Part shown: positions 42,542 through 50,711 of the stretch, in pieces
Numbering within the stretch: the first letter of the stretch is position 1
Layout: each line of letters begins with the position of its first letter
DNA from: DATFQE01 sp963739085
GTDB taxonomy: Bacteria; Actinomycetota; Thermoleophilia; Gaiellales; Gaiellaceae
NCBI GenBank assembly: GCA_963739085.1
Contig: CAVTZA010000010.1
Location: 186,001-250,000, forward strand
Direction of reading: 5' to 3'
Length of the DNA stretch: 64,000 nt
Translations under genes and position numbers: made by a program
Notes under the pieces: generated by a model
The model's database searches: none
Seen by the model: the letters and a program-made list of their open reading frames with translations, nothing else
Told to the model about the DNA's origin: nothing

Positions 42542-42606
42542 CGGGGGTTCGAGGAGAGGCGGCCGATGCCGCCTCTCCGTTCATGCGACTCGGTGACGGG
42601 GAGCGG

Positions 42607-42635
42607 CTGTAGCTCGTCTGAAACAGGCCTGAAAC
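42607..42635 (+). promoter_or_regulatory. Putative SARP operator upstream of haloperoxidase
   Basis: Three heptamers in exact 11-bp phase: CTGTAGC (42607-42613), CTGAAAC (42618-42624) and CTGAAAC (42629-42635), spacers TCGT and AGGC. GAGCAT follows 10 bp later (42646) as a possible -10. It is the best copy in the window and lies 56 bp upstream of the haloperoxidase start. Confidence 0.7.
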
Positions 42636-42690
42636 GGACCGGGTCGAGCATCGGATTCGACAACACGACCAGTCTCCAGGGAGGGACACC

Positions 42691-43965
42691 ATGAGAGGAA
42701 TCCGCATCATCGTTCTGGGGTTGATCGCCACCATGGTCGTGCTCGGCGGGACCAGCACGAGCAGCGCTCACAGAAAGCCGGCGGCTCCACCGGACACCTA
42801 CGTCACGAACTGGGATGCCGTCGGCAGCCAGGCCTTCACCGCGGCGGGTCTGTCACCGGCCGAGGGGCACGTGATCTTCGCCTACGTCGCGGTCGCGGTC
42901 TACGACTCCGTGATGGCGATCGAGGGCGGGTATCGGCCCTTCGCCGTCGACGTCGACGCACCGTCGACCGCCTCGGCTCAAGCCGCGGTGGCCGCTGCGG
43001 CGCATCGCACGCTGGCGCATTACCTACCGGCTCAGGCGCCCGGGATCCTCGACCCGGCGTATACGGCGTCGCTGGCCACGGTGCCCGACGGCACGGCGAA
43101 GACGGCCGGGATCGCCGTCGGCGAGGGGGTGGCCAACTTGTTCATCGCCGAGCGGGTCGGGGACGGCTTCCGGGCATCGGTGACGTACACGCCGCCGAGC
43201 CCGCCGATCCCCGGCGTCTGGCTCCCGACCGCGGCCACGCCGCCGATCGGGACCTACCTGGGGCTGATGCGTCCGTTCAGCCTCCGTTCCGCCGACCAGT
43301 TCCGGCCTGACGGGCCACCCGCGCTCAGCAGCAGCAAGTGGGCGCGCGAGTACAACGAGGTCAAGGAGATCGGCTCGAGCACGAGCACCACGCGAACGCC
43401 AGAGCAGACCGTGGCCGCACGATTCTGGGGGGAGGCGCCGGTGCAGCAGGCACACGGCGCCCTCCGCAAGTTCGTGGTCGACCACCAACTGGATGTCGTG
43501 GACTCGGCCCGGTTCATGGCGATGGTCTCGGTCACATACGCCGACGCAATCATCGCCTGCTTCGATGCCAAGTACCACTACGCGTTCTGGCGGCCGATCA
43601 CCGCAATCCGCGCCGGCGACACGGACGGCAACGCGGCGACGGTAGGCGACCCGTCATGGGCTCCCCTGCTCCCGGCTACGCCGAACCACCCGGAGTATCC
43701 GAGCGGACACTCCTGCGTCACGCCGGCCGGCGGACGCGCGATCGCGCGGTTCCTGGGGACGAAGCAGATTGACTTCACCGTCCCCAGCTTGACCGGCCTT
43801 GGCGACCGTCATTTCGCACGCGTGACGGACCTGGAATACGACGTCGGAAACGCCCGCATCTGGGGCGGCATCCACTACCGCTCCGCGGTCGAGGACGGGC
43901 TTGTGATCGCAAGGAAGACTGCGAACCAGGTGCTTGCGCACAACTTCCACAGGTCGAGCCACTGA
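42691..43965 (+). CDS. Secreted vanadium-dependent haloperoxidase-like protein (PAP2 superfamily)
   Basis: 424 residues with a signal peptide (MRGIRIIVLGLIATMVVLGGTSTSSAH), then the alpha-helical vanadium haloperoxidase/acid phosphatase fold. The vanadate/phosphate-binding motifs are present: KYHYAFWRPITAIR (Lys/Arg), PEYPSGHSC (Ser-Gly-His) and WGGIHYRSAVEDG (terminal Arg and His). It would oxidise halides with H2O2 or act as a phosphatase. ATG 42691 has GGGAGG upstream, and a strong hairpin terminator follows at 43980. The SARP-type box upstream ties it to the neighbouring regulator. Confidence 0.87.
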   Translation: MRGIRIIVLGLIATMVVLGGTSTSSAHRKPAAPPDTYVTNWDAVGSQAFTAAGLSPAEGHVIFAYVAVAVYDSVMAIEGGYRPFAVDVDAPSTASAQAAVAAAAHRTLAHYLPAQAPGILDPAYTASLATVPDGTAKTAGIAVGEGVANLFIAERVGDGFRASVTYTPPSPPIPGVWLPTAATPPIGTYLGLMRPFSLRSADQFRPDGPPALSSSKWAREYNEVKEIGSSTSTTRTPEQTVAARFWGEAPVQQAHGALRKFVVDHQLDVVDSARFMAMVSVTYADAIIACFDAKYHYAFWRPITAIRAGDTDGNAATVGDPSWAPLLPATPNHPEYPSGHSCVTPAGGRAIARFLGTKQIDFTVPSLTGLGDRHFARVTDLEYDVGNARIWGGIHYRSAVEDGLVIARKTANQVLAHNFHRSSH

Positions 43966-43979
43966 GCGAGCACCACTCG

Positions 43980-44009
43980 AAGGAAGGCCCGCGCCTGCGG
44001 GCCTTCCTT
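43980..44009 (+). terminator. Hairpin terminator after haloperoxidase
   Basis: A perfect 13-bp stem AAGGAAGGCCCGC / GCGGGCCTTCCTT with loop GCCT, 15 bp after the haloperoxidase stop. It is followed by CCGTTTCG, only weakly T-rich. Confidence 0.75.
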
Positions 44010-44047
44010 CCGTTTCGTGCTCCTCCCTGGGATACTCGGCGGGCCCA

Positions 44048-44485
44048 TTGGTCGAGAGGCCGTCGTCATCGCTTGACAGTCCGAGCAGGCGTCGCCGGGC
44101 CGCCGGGATCGTGCTCTTCCTCGCGGTCACAGCCTGCTGGTTGACCGGGCTTGCGCTCGCCGAGCAGGACCGGCTCGACGCGAGCTGGGTCGTTATTCCG
44201 ATCGGGGCCGCGCTCTCGGCCGTCACGGTCGTCGTCACGGGCTACCTCGGGCGAGTCTGGGACGCGCTCTGGCTGGGGTGGATACCCGGCGCGACGATGA
44301 TGGCGATCGGGTTCTCGATGTCGCCGACCCCGGGCGGTGACGAAACCGGAGCCACGATGGTCTTCTTCGGCGGGCTCGTCCTCGGTCTCGGTTGGCCCGC
44401 GTACTTCTTCCCGCTGATCGCGGTCGGCAGCGAGATCCGCGGCATGCGATCCAAGCGCACCGCGGGCGTCGAGGCGGCAGCCTAG
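44048..44485 (+). CDS. Small integral membrane protein, unknown function
   Basis: About 145 residues from TTG 44048, the first start after the terminator; the frame is open further upstream. There are about four hydrophobic segments: GIVLFLAVTACWLTGLALA, WVVIPIGAALSAVTVVVTGYLG, LGWIPGATMMAIGFSM and MVFFGGLVLGLGWPAYFFPLIAVG. No enzyme motif and no known family recognised. It sits between the haloperoxidase and the polyphosphate genes. Confidence 0.55.
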   Translation: MVERPSSSLDSPSRRRRAAGIVLFLAVTACWLTGLALAEQDRLDASWVVIPIGAALSAVTVVVTGYLGRVWDALWLGWIPGATMMAIGFSMSPTPGGDETGATMVFFGGLVLGLGWPAYFFPLIAVGSEIRGMRSKRTAGVEAAA

Positions 44486-44550
44486 TCGCGCTCAGTCGTA
44501 GGTGGCACACGGAGACGCGATCGGGGACGACGAGGACGTAGAGTCGGGTG

Positions 44551-46053
44551 ATGTCCGCGATCGTCCCCCGGTGGGAACGGCGTGCCTTCGCTGAGCACTT
44601 TGGAGCGGCCGAGGAAACGTTCGACGCGCTCTCGCCGGAGCGTGTGGAGGACAGCGACGAGGTCTACCTGCTCTCGCCGGCGAGCGACGCCTCCGTGAAG
44701 ATCCGCGGCGGGAAGGTAGATGTGAAGCAGCTCGAGCGCGTGGTCGACGAGCTCGAGCAGTGGCGTCCTGTCCTGAAGGCCGAGTTCCCCCTCTCCGCGG
44801 CCCACACCGACTCGGTGCTGGCAGCTCTCGGTGAGGCGGCGCCTTCGCTCGAGCGCACCGAGTACACGCTCGAGGAGCTCCTGGACGAGCTCGTGCGTCC
44901 GAACGCCGACCTGTTGGCCGTTCCGGTGCGCAAGCACCGCGCGCACTACGCGATCGGCGGCTGCCTGGCGGAGCGGACGGAGATCGAGGCAGGCGGCCGG
45001 ACGACTCGCTCGATCGCGGTCGAGTCCGAGGACGCCGCTGCCGTCACCACGGCCGTGCACGAGCTCGGGCTGGCCTCGTATCCGAACGTAAACGTTCCGC
45101 GCGGCCTCAAGGAGCTTGTCGGCTTCGGCGCGCGGCGGTACGCCGTGATCGACGTCGGCGCGAACTCGGTCAAGTTTCACGTTGGCGAACGGCGCGCCGA
45201 CGGGGTCTGGCGGACGATCGTCGACCGCGCCGAGGTCACGCGCCTCGGCGAAGGCGTCGCAGAAACAGGTCGGCTCGCAGCGGGGGCGAGCGAGCGGACT
45301 GCCGACGCGATTGCCCTCATGGTCGAGGAGGCGCGGCGGAACGGCGTCGTGGAGATCGCTGCCGTGGCCACGGCCGGGCTACGGGCCCCGCGGAACAGCG
45401 CGGAACTCGTCCAGACCGTCCGGGACCGCTGCGGCGTCGACGTCGAGGTGATCTCCGCCGAGGAGGAAGCCCGGCTCGGCTACCTGGCGGCGAAGTCCGG
45501 GCTCGCCCTCGGACAGGGGTCGTTGCTCGTCTTCGACAGCGGCGGCGGCAGCACCGAGTTCACGTTCGGGCATGCGGGCGAGGTGGACGACTGGTTCAGC
45601 GTCCACATCGGCGCGGTGCGCGTCACGGAACGATTCGGCCTCGACGGGATCGTCTCCGAGGATGTGCTGACGGCCGCGATAGACGCGATCGCGTCCGACC
45701 TCGGTCGTCTCGACGGCCGACCCACGCCTGACGCGCTCGTCGCCATGGGTGGCTCGGCCACCAACCTTGCGGCCGTCAAGCACGAGCTCTCCACCTACGA
45801 CCCCGACGTCGTCCAGGGCACCGTGCTCGACGCAGGCGAGATCGACCGGCAGATCGAGCTCTACCGCACCCGCACGGCCGAGCAGCGACAGGAGATCGTC
45901 GGCCTCCAGCCCAAGCGTGCGGACATCATCCTCGCCGGCGCCTGCATCGTGCGCACGGTGCTGACGATCCTCGGAGGAGAGTCGGTGACGGTCAGCGATC
46001 GAGGTCTACGACACGGCCTGCTCGTCGAGCGCTTCGGATCGTCGTTACGCTAG
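44551..46053 (+). CDS. ppx: Exopolyphosphatase/GppA phosphatase with extra N-terminal domain
   Basis: 500 residues. The C-terminal 310 residues are Ppx/GppA: first phosphate loop VIDVGANSVKFHV, VATAGLRAPRN, the second loop SAEEEARLGYLAA, LLVFDSGGGSTEFTF and the adenosine-like motif VAMGGSATNLAAV. The first 190 residues (RWERRAFAEHFG; SDEVYLLSPASDASVKIRGGKVDVKQLE; AHYAIGGCLAERTEIE) look like a CYTH-type triphosphate tunnel domain, which is unusual for this family and is called from pattern only. It would degrade polyphosphate or pppGpp. It converges on the CYTH-CHAD and ppk1 genes. Confidence 0.85.
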   Translation: MSAIVPRWERRAFAEHFGAAEETFDALSPERVEDSDEVYLLSPASDASVKIRGGKVDVKQLERVVDELEQWRPVLKAEFPLSAAHTDSVLAALGEAAPSLERTEYTLEELLDELVRPNADLLAVPVRKHRAHYAIGGCLAERTEIEAGGRTTRSIAVESEDAAAVTTAVHELGLASYPNVNVPRGLKELVGFGARRYAVIDVGANSVKFHVGERRADGVWRTIVDRAEVTRLGEGVAETGRLAAGASERTADAIALMVEEARRNGVVEIAAVATAGLRAPRNSAELVQTVRDRCGVDVEVISAEEEARLGYLAAKSGLALGQGSLLVFDSGGGSTEFTFGHAGEVDDWFSVHIGAVRVTERFGLDGIVSEDVLTAAIDAIASDLGRLDGRPTPDALVAMGGSATNLAAVKHELSTYDPDVVQGTVLDAGEIDRQIELYRTRTAEQRQEIVGLQPKRADIILAGACIVRTVLTILGGESVTVSDRGLRHGLLVERFGSSLR

Positions 46054-46061
46054 GTCGAGCA

Positions 46062-46262
46062 ATGGCCATTCTCAGCAGGCTTCGCGCGTGGTGGAACAAG
46101 GATGCGGTCGAGCGTGCAGAGGAGGAGACGCGCATGACGCAGGCCGAGCGCGACGTCGCCGAGGAGGACTACGAGGCGCGCAAGGACGACGTGGCCGCCG
46201 AGAGCTACCTGCGCGGCGGCGCCGCCGAGTTCGAGAGCGACTCCGAGCCGCCGGGCCGTTAG
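46062..46262 (+). CDS. Small charged hypothetical protein
   Basis: 66 residues, highly charged: an N-terminal amphipathic stretch ILSRLRAWWNKDAVERAEEE, then MTQAERDVAEEDYEARKDDVAAESYLRGG. Small proteins of this type are common in actinobacteria and have no known function. It starts 8 bp after the ppx stop, so it is probably co-transcribed. The minus-strand DUF2007 frame would run antisense through it unless that frame ends near 46259. Confidence 0.6.
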   Translation: MAILSRLRAWWNKDAVERAEEETRMTQAERDVAEEDYEARKDDVAAESYLRGGAAEFESDSEPPGR

Positions 46263-46481
46263 TCCGTCGGCGTCGGTTCTGCTTGCGATGAGCTCCGAGG
46301 CCGCCGTCGCGTCGCTCTCGTCGACGAGCACCTGCGCCCCACCCGAAAGCACGAACGGAAAGGCGCCGCCCGCATCGTCTGCCGTGATCGACGCCTCGAT
46401 CCCCGCCGTCGCGAGCAGACCCTGGACGACCTCTGCCTCGTCCCGCGTCGGATAGGTGCCGATGGCGATCAGCTGGCCCAT
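46259..46481 (-). CDS. DUF2007-like small protein
   Basis: The N-terminal 70 residues (LIAIGTYPTRDEAEVVQGLLATAGIEASITADDAG ... VLVDESDATAASELIAS) fit the DUF2007 putative signal-transducing family, usually 70-90 residues long. The uninterrupted frame runs on to 46050, antisense to the small gene at 46062. A TAA at 46259-46261 in the neighbouring frame would give the usual length if one base is extra near 46265. I list that shorter form as the likelier gene. The start overlaps the 3' end of the CYTH-CHAD gene. Confidence 0.5.
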
Positions 46482-48256
46482 GTTCGACGAGATGATCGCA
46501 GTTCGGCCCGTTCCGGCGCGGTGGGGGTGTCGCCGCCGGTAGGCGCGCGCCTACCGACAGCGGCGGGGCTCGCGTCATTCCCGGTTGTGCCCGCGAGGGG
46601 TTCGGCCAACGGTTGCGGGGGCTGGGGGCGCTTGTCTTCGAGCACCTCGTGGAAGCTCTTCCAGCGCTTGTTGGAGAGGCGGGCGTAGGCGGCGGGAAAC
46701 TGTGCTCGTAGCTGGATCGCGGCTTGCCGGTGGCGCTCGGCGAGCTCGCCCATCACGAAGATCGTCCTCGGGTCGAGGTCGTCGGCCCCGGAGAACGCGA
46801 ACTGGCGCAGACGATCGATCGCGACGTCGGCGTCCTGGTGCAGTCCGAGCAGGTCCTGGACAACGACGAGCCTCTTGATCAGCGGCTGTGTCCTGCCCGG
46901 GTACAGCTCGCCGAGGAACTCGAGCGCGTAGCGGAGGCGCTTCCCGCGGATTCTCAGCCGGTGGTACTCGGTTGGTGGGGAGTCCGGGCTGATGCGGTTC
47001 CCGGCCTTGCGAAAGGACCGGAAGCGTGTCTCGATCAGGTCTGGGGCGAGAGCGAGGGCTGGCCGCGCGGCCGGGCCCGAGCGGGCCAGGTGGCGAGCGC
47101 GCAGGGTGCGGCTGAAGCGGCTGACGAAGGCTTCGTAGCGGCGGGAGTCGAGCAGCTCGAGCATCGCCGCCCGCGCTGTCTCGCGTTGCTCGTGGAGCAG
47201 CGAGCGCAGGATCGCGAACGCTTCCCGGTCCTCCGGCTCGGCCGCGTCGAGCCAGTCGCCGAACTGCTCGATCTGGACGTCGAGGTCGCGAACAGCGCCC
47301 AGTCCTTGACCGACCCAGCGAATCTCCTCGCGCGCTTTCAGGGCGGTCTCCGGCAGGACGTCGGCGAAGAGCGCCAGCGCTGCCCGGAGTCGGCGGGTCG
47401 CCACGCGCATGTCGTGGAGCTCCTCGATGTCGTCTCCGAGCCGCGTGCCCGGCTCCTTCGCGAGCATCGCCGCGAACTGCCGCCGAAGGACGGCGAGAGC
47501 CACCGCCCCGCTGGCCATCCCGCTCTCGACCTCGGTTTCGCCGAATCGCTCGGGAGCTGAAGGCTGAAGGTCGGAGGACAGAAGCCCAGCGTCGAACTTG
47601 CTCAGGCCGGCGGGTTGCAACGCACACGCGTCGCGCAGCTCCTGAACGAACGGTTCGAGCCCCTGCAGCGATGCGGGCGGGACTTCGATCTCGACTCGCC
47701 GGAGTCGGGCCGGAGATCCCCCGCCGTTCGGCCTGATCGCGGTCTCGTCGAGCGCGATCTCTCCGGGCGGCAAGCCCTCGATCTTGAGGAAGAACCCGCG
47801 TCGGCGGGTACGCACCTCGAACAACGGCAGCAGCTGCTTGTTCCCGGCGACAGCACGTACACGCGCGGCCACCGGCCCGTCCGCGCCGAGAAGCGTCTGC
47901 AGGTCGACCGCTCCGAGGCGTTCACTCAGCTCGCGCCGGCTGCGCAGTCCCGGGGTGTCGGCGGAAGCCGGATCGAGCCCTTTCAGCGTCGCCACGGCTT
48001 CGCGGCGGCGGCCGAGTCGACGGATCCGGAGGGCGTAGCCGGCCCGCTGGAACCGCCAGTCGTCGGTCTCGAGGTAGAGATCGACCTGGGTCACGCCGTT
48101 GCCGTTTGCGACCACCTCGACGGTGTGCCCGTCCGGGTGTCCCCCGACCCTGTCCAGCCAACGCAACACCGGTCGCAAGTCGAGCGCATCGAACTGCCAC
48201 TCGATCTCCTGAACGTCGTTCGTCACCGGAGGCGCCGCCACGGGTCGGCCTATCAT
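46469..48256 (-). CDS. CYTH and CHAD domain protein
   Basis: 595 residues. The CYTH domain lies at about 15-215: EIEWQFDALDLRPVLRWL replaces the usual ExExK opening, followed by QVDLYLETDDWRFQRAGYALRIRR and LFEVRTRRRGFFLK. The CHAD domain lies at about 255-530, with His/Arg-rich helices (IEELHDMRVATRRLRAALALF; YHRLRIRGKRLRYALEFLGELY; LLGLHQDADVAIDRL) that bind polyphosphate in known cases. The C-terminus is a low-complexity tail. It is encoded between ppx and ppk1, which supports a polyphosphate role. ATG 48256 is used; GTG 48226 is an alternative. Confidence 0.88.
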   Translation of the reverse strand: MIGRPVAAPPVTNDVQEIEWQFDALDLRPVLRWLDRVGGHPDGHTVEVVANGNGVTQVDLYLETDDWRFQRAGYALRIRRLGRRREAVATLKGLDPASADTPGLRSRRELSERLGAVDLQTLLGADGPVAARVRAVAGNKQLLPLFEVRTRRRGFFLKIEGLPPGEIALDETAIRPNGGGSPARLRRVEIEVPPASLQGLEPFVQELRDACALQPAGLSKFDAGLLSSDLQPSAPERFGETEVESGMASGAVALAVLRRQFAAMLAKEPGTRLGDDIEELHDMRVATRRLRAALALFADVLPETALKAREEIRWVGQGLGAVRDLDVQIEQFGDWLDAAEPEDREAFAILRSLLHEQRETARAAMLELLDSRRYEAFVSRFSRTLRARHLARSGPAARPALALAPDLIETRFRSFRKAGNRISPDSPPTEYHRLRIRGKRLRYALEFLGELYPGRTQPLIKRLVVVQDLLGLHQDADVAIDRLRQFAFSGADDLDPRTIFVMGELAERHRQAAIQLRAQFPAAYARLSNKRWKSFHEVLEDKRPQPPQPLAEPLAGTTGNDASPAAVGRRAPTGGDTPTAPERAELRSSRRTWAS

Positions 48257-48402
48257 GAACCACGTTCCTGGGTCCGGCGACGCGAGCCTGCTGCGACGTC
48301 CGACGACCGAACACCGGAAGCATCGCGCTCAGCCGTCCGTGAGCGCGTGGGACGAGGACGACGGGATCCCGAAGTACCACATGGTCACGTTCAGGCGGTC
48401 GG

Positions 48403-50556
48403 TCAGACGGCGTGGCGGGCCAGCGCGAGCCGCATCATCGTCGCGTGCGTCCCCTCCGAGCCGGGGCCGTCGTCGGAGTCGGGACGCAGCTGGACGTAGC
48501 TGCCGTCCGGCTGCATCTCCCAGGCGTTGCGACGGTCGGCGAGGCAGACCTCGAGGATCTCCCAGAGCCGCGCGCGGAGGCGACGCTCCAGGATCGGGAC
48601 GGCGGCCTCGACGCGCTCGGAGAGGTTGCGGCGCATCCAGTCCGCAGAGGCGATCAGGAACTCCCCGTCGAGCGGATCCTCGGATCCGGCGGCGAAGTGG
48701 TAGATGCGGGAGTGCTCGAGGAACCGGCCGACGATCGAACGGATCCGGATCCCGTCCGTCAGCCCCGGCACGCCCGGTGCGAGCCGGCAGAGGCCGCGGA
48801 CGACGAGGTCGACCGGCACGCCCGTCTGTGAGGCCCGCGACAGGAGCGCGCACATTTCGGGGTCCTCGAGCTGGTTCATCTTGCAGACGATCCTGGCCGG
48901 GAGCCCGGCGGCGTGGTTTTCGATCTCGCGTTCGACGAGCTTGACGAACTCCGAGCGCATGTGCATCGGCGCGACCAGAAGCGTCGGGAACGAGGGGGTC
49001 CGCGAGCGGCCGGTGAGGAAGTGGAAGAGCGTGACCACGTCGTCTGTGATCGCCGGGTTGGCGGTAAGCAGCCCGACGTCCTCGTACAGCCGCGCGGTGC
49101 GTGTGTGGTAGTTGCCCGTCGCGATGTGCGCGTAGCAGCGGATGCCGTCCTCCTCCTGACGCACGACGAGCGCGGTCTTGCTGTGCGTCTTCAGCCCACT
49201 CACCCCGAAGCCGACATGCGCGCCGACCTTCTCGAGCTCGCGCGACCAATGGAGATTCCGTTCCTCGTCGAAGCGGGCGTTCAGCTCGATCACACACGCG
49301 ACCTGCTTGCCCGCCTCCGCCGCGCGGATCAGCGACTGCACGAACGGAGTGTCGTCGCCGACCCTGTACACGGTCATCTTGATCGACACCGTGAGCGGAT
49401 CGTCAGCCGCCTCGCGGATGAACCGCTCCACGCCGGCGTAAAAGCTGTCGTACGGCTGGTGCAGCAGGATGTCGCCCTTGCGGATCGCGGCGAAGATGTC
49501 GCCGTCGGCCGCCTCGAGCCCGGTCGGGGGAAGCGGTGTCCAGGGCGGGTCGCGCAGCTCCTCGATCTCGAGGTCGGCGATCTCGAACAGCGTCGTGTAG
49601 TCGAGCAGCTCGCTCATCTCGTAGATGTCCTCCGCGGCGAGCGCGAAGCGGTCGCGGAGCTCGGCGACCATTGCCGGATCGGCGTTCGGCTGCAGCTCGA
49701 GCCGCACGACCGGCTCGAAGCGGCGCTGCTGCAGCTCCAGCTCGACGAGCGCGCGCTTGCTCACAGCGTCGTCGTCGTCGAGCTCGACCTCGGCGTCGCG
49801 GCAGACCCTGAACAGGCTTCCGCTCTCGTTCACCATCCCCGGGAAGAGCTTGGGGGCGTTCGCGGCGATCACTTGCTCGAGGCCGACGAAGACGCGCTCG
49901 GACGCGCTCACGCCGGCCCGGAGGCGAAGCCACTGCGGCAGCTCCCTCGGCACCTTTACCCGGACGAGCACCGACTCGCCCGTCACGGGGTCGCCGAGCC
50001 GGAACGCCCACGACGTCGACAGGTTCGACACGTACGGGAACGGGTGCGCCGCGTCGAGGCTCAACGGCGTCAGCACCGGCGAGATCTGCGTATCGAATAC
50101 CTGCGACGCCTCTTCCCGCTGCTCCTCCGACAGATCGGCCCAGGCGACAAGGTGAACACCGTGCTCGGCCAGCCTCGGGCGCAGCACCTCTCGGTAGCAC
50201 CGCCCCTGCTCCGCGAGCAACGAGGTCACCACCTCCCGCACACGTGCCAGCCGCTCTCGCGACTCCTCCGCGGCTACGCTCGATTCCCCCGGCATGGGCC
50301 GGATCAGCGCGATCCGCTTCATGAAGAACTCATCCAGGTTCGACGAGAAGATCGCCAGGAACTTCACCCGCTCGAGCAACGGCGTCCGCTCGTCGAGAGC
50401 CTCGTTCAGCACACGCCGGTTGAACTCCAACCAGCTCAGGTCGCGGTCGACCAACGCCGGCGCGAGCTCCCCGACCGAAGGCGTCGAGCCAGGTCCCGGA
50501 ATCGGCAGCGGCAGCGCCTGCCCCGCGGCCGCTCCCACGATCCGGGTCGCGCTCAC
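48403..50556 (-). CDS. ppk1: Polyphosphate kinase 1
   Basis: About 717 residues. It polymerises the gamma-phosphate of ATP into polyphosphate. The N-terminal domain begins RDLSWLEFNRRVLNEALDE with IFSSNLDEFFMKR. The autophosphorylated His lies in GLKTHSKTALVV, the second His in GRFLEHSRIYHF, and the phosphate-binding Arg/Lys are in SIKMTVYRVGDDTPF. The C-terminal block YVQLRPDSDD is typical of actinobacterial forms. I use GTG 50556 (VSATRIVG); a longer frame reaches 50634. It is the third polyphosphate gene of the locus. Confidence 0.93.
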   Translation of the reverse strand: MSATRIVGAAAGQALPLPIPGPGSTPSVGELAPALVDRDLSWLEFNRRVLNEALDERTPLLERVKFLAIFSSNLDEFFMKRIALIRPMPGESSVAAEESRERLARVREVVTSLLAEQGRCYREVLRPRLAEHGVHLVAWADLSEEQREEASQVFDTQISPVLTPLSLDAAHPFPYVSNLSTSWAFRLGDPVTGESVLVRVKVPRELPQWLRLRAGVSASERVFVGLEQVIAANAPKLFPGMVNESGSLFRVCRDAEVELDDDDAVSKRALVELELQQRRFEPVVRLELQPNADPAMVAELRDRFALAAEDIYEMSELLDYTTLFEIADLEIEELRDPPWTPLPPTGLEAADGDIFAAIRKGDILLHQPYDSFYAGVERFIREAADDPLTVSIKMTVYRVGDDTPFVQSLIRAAEAGKQVACVIELNARFDEERNLHWSRELEKVGAHVGFGVSGLKTHSKTALVVRQEEDGIRCYAHIATGNYHTRTARLYEDVGLLTANPAITDDVVTLFHFLTGRSRTPSFPTLLVAPMHMRSEFVKLVEREIENHAAGLPARIVCKMNQLEDPEMCALLSRASQTGVPVDLVVRGLCRLAPGVPGLTDGIRIRSIVGRFLEHSRIYHFAAGSEDPLDGEFLIASADWMRRNLSERVEAAVPILERRLRARLWEILEVCLADRRNAWEMQPDGSYVQLRPDSDDGPGSEGTHATMMRLALARHAV

Positions 50557-50711
50557 ATGGCAAGAGTAGTTCCCACCGCAAGAGTGGGGCACGCGGATTG
50601 GCCGCTCGCGCTGAGCGCTGTGAACGACAGTCACGCGCGCGTCGTTGACAACCCCCCGGACATGCGAAAGCCTGCAAGCAGGGGTCTTCCAATGCGGAAG
50701 GGGAATAGATC

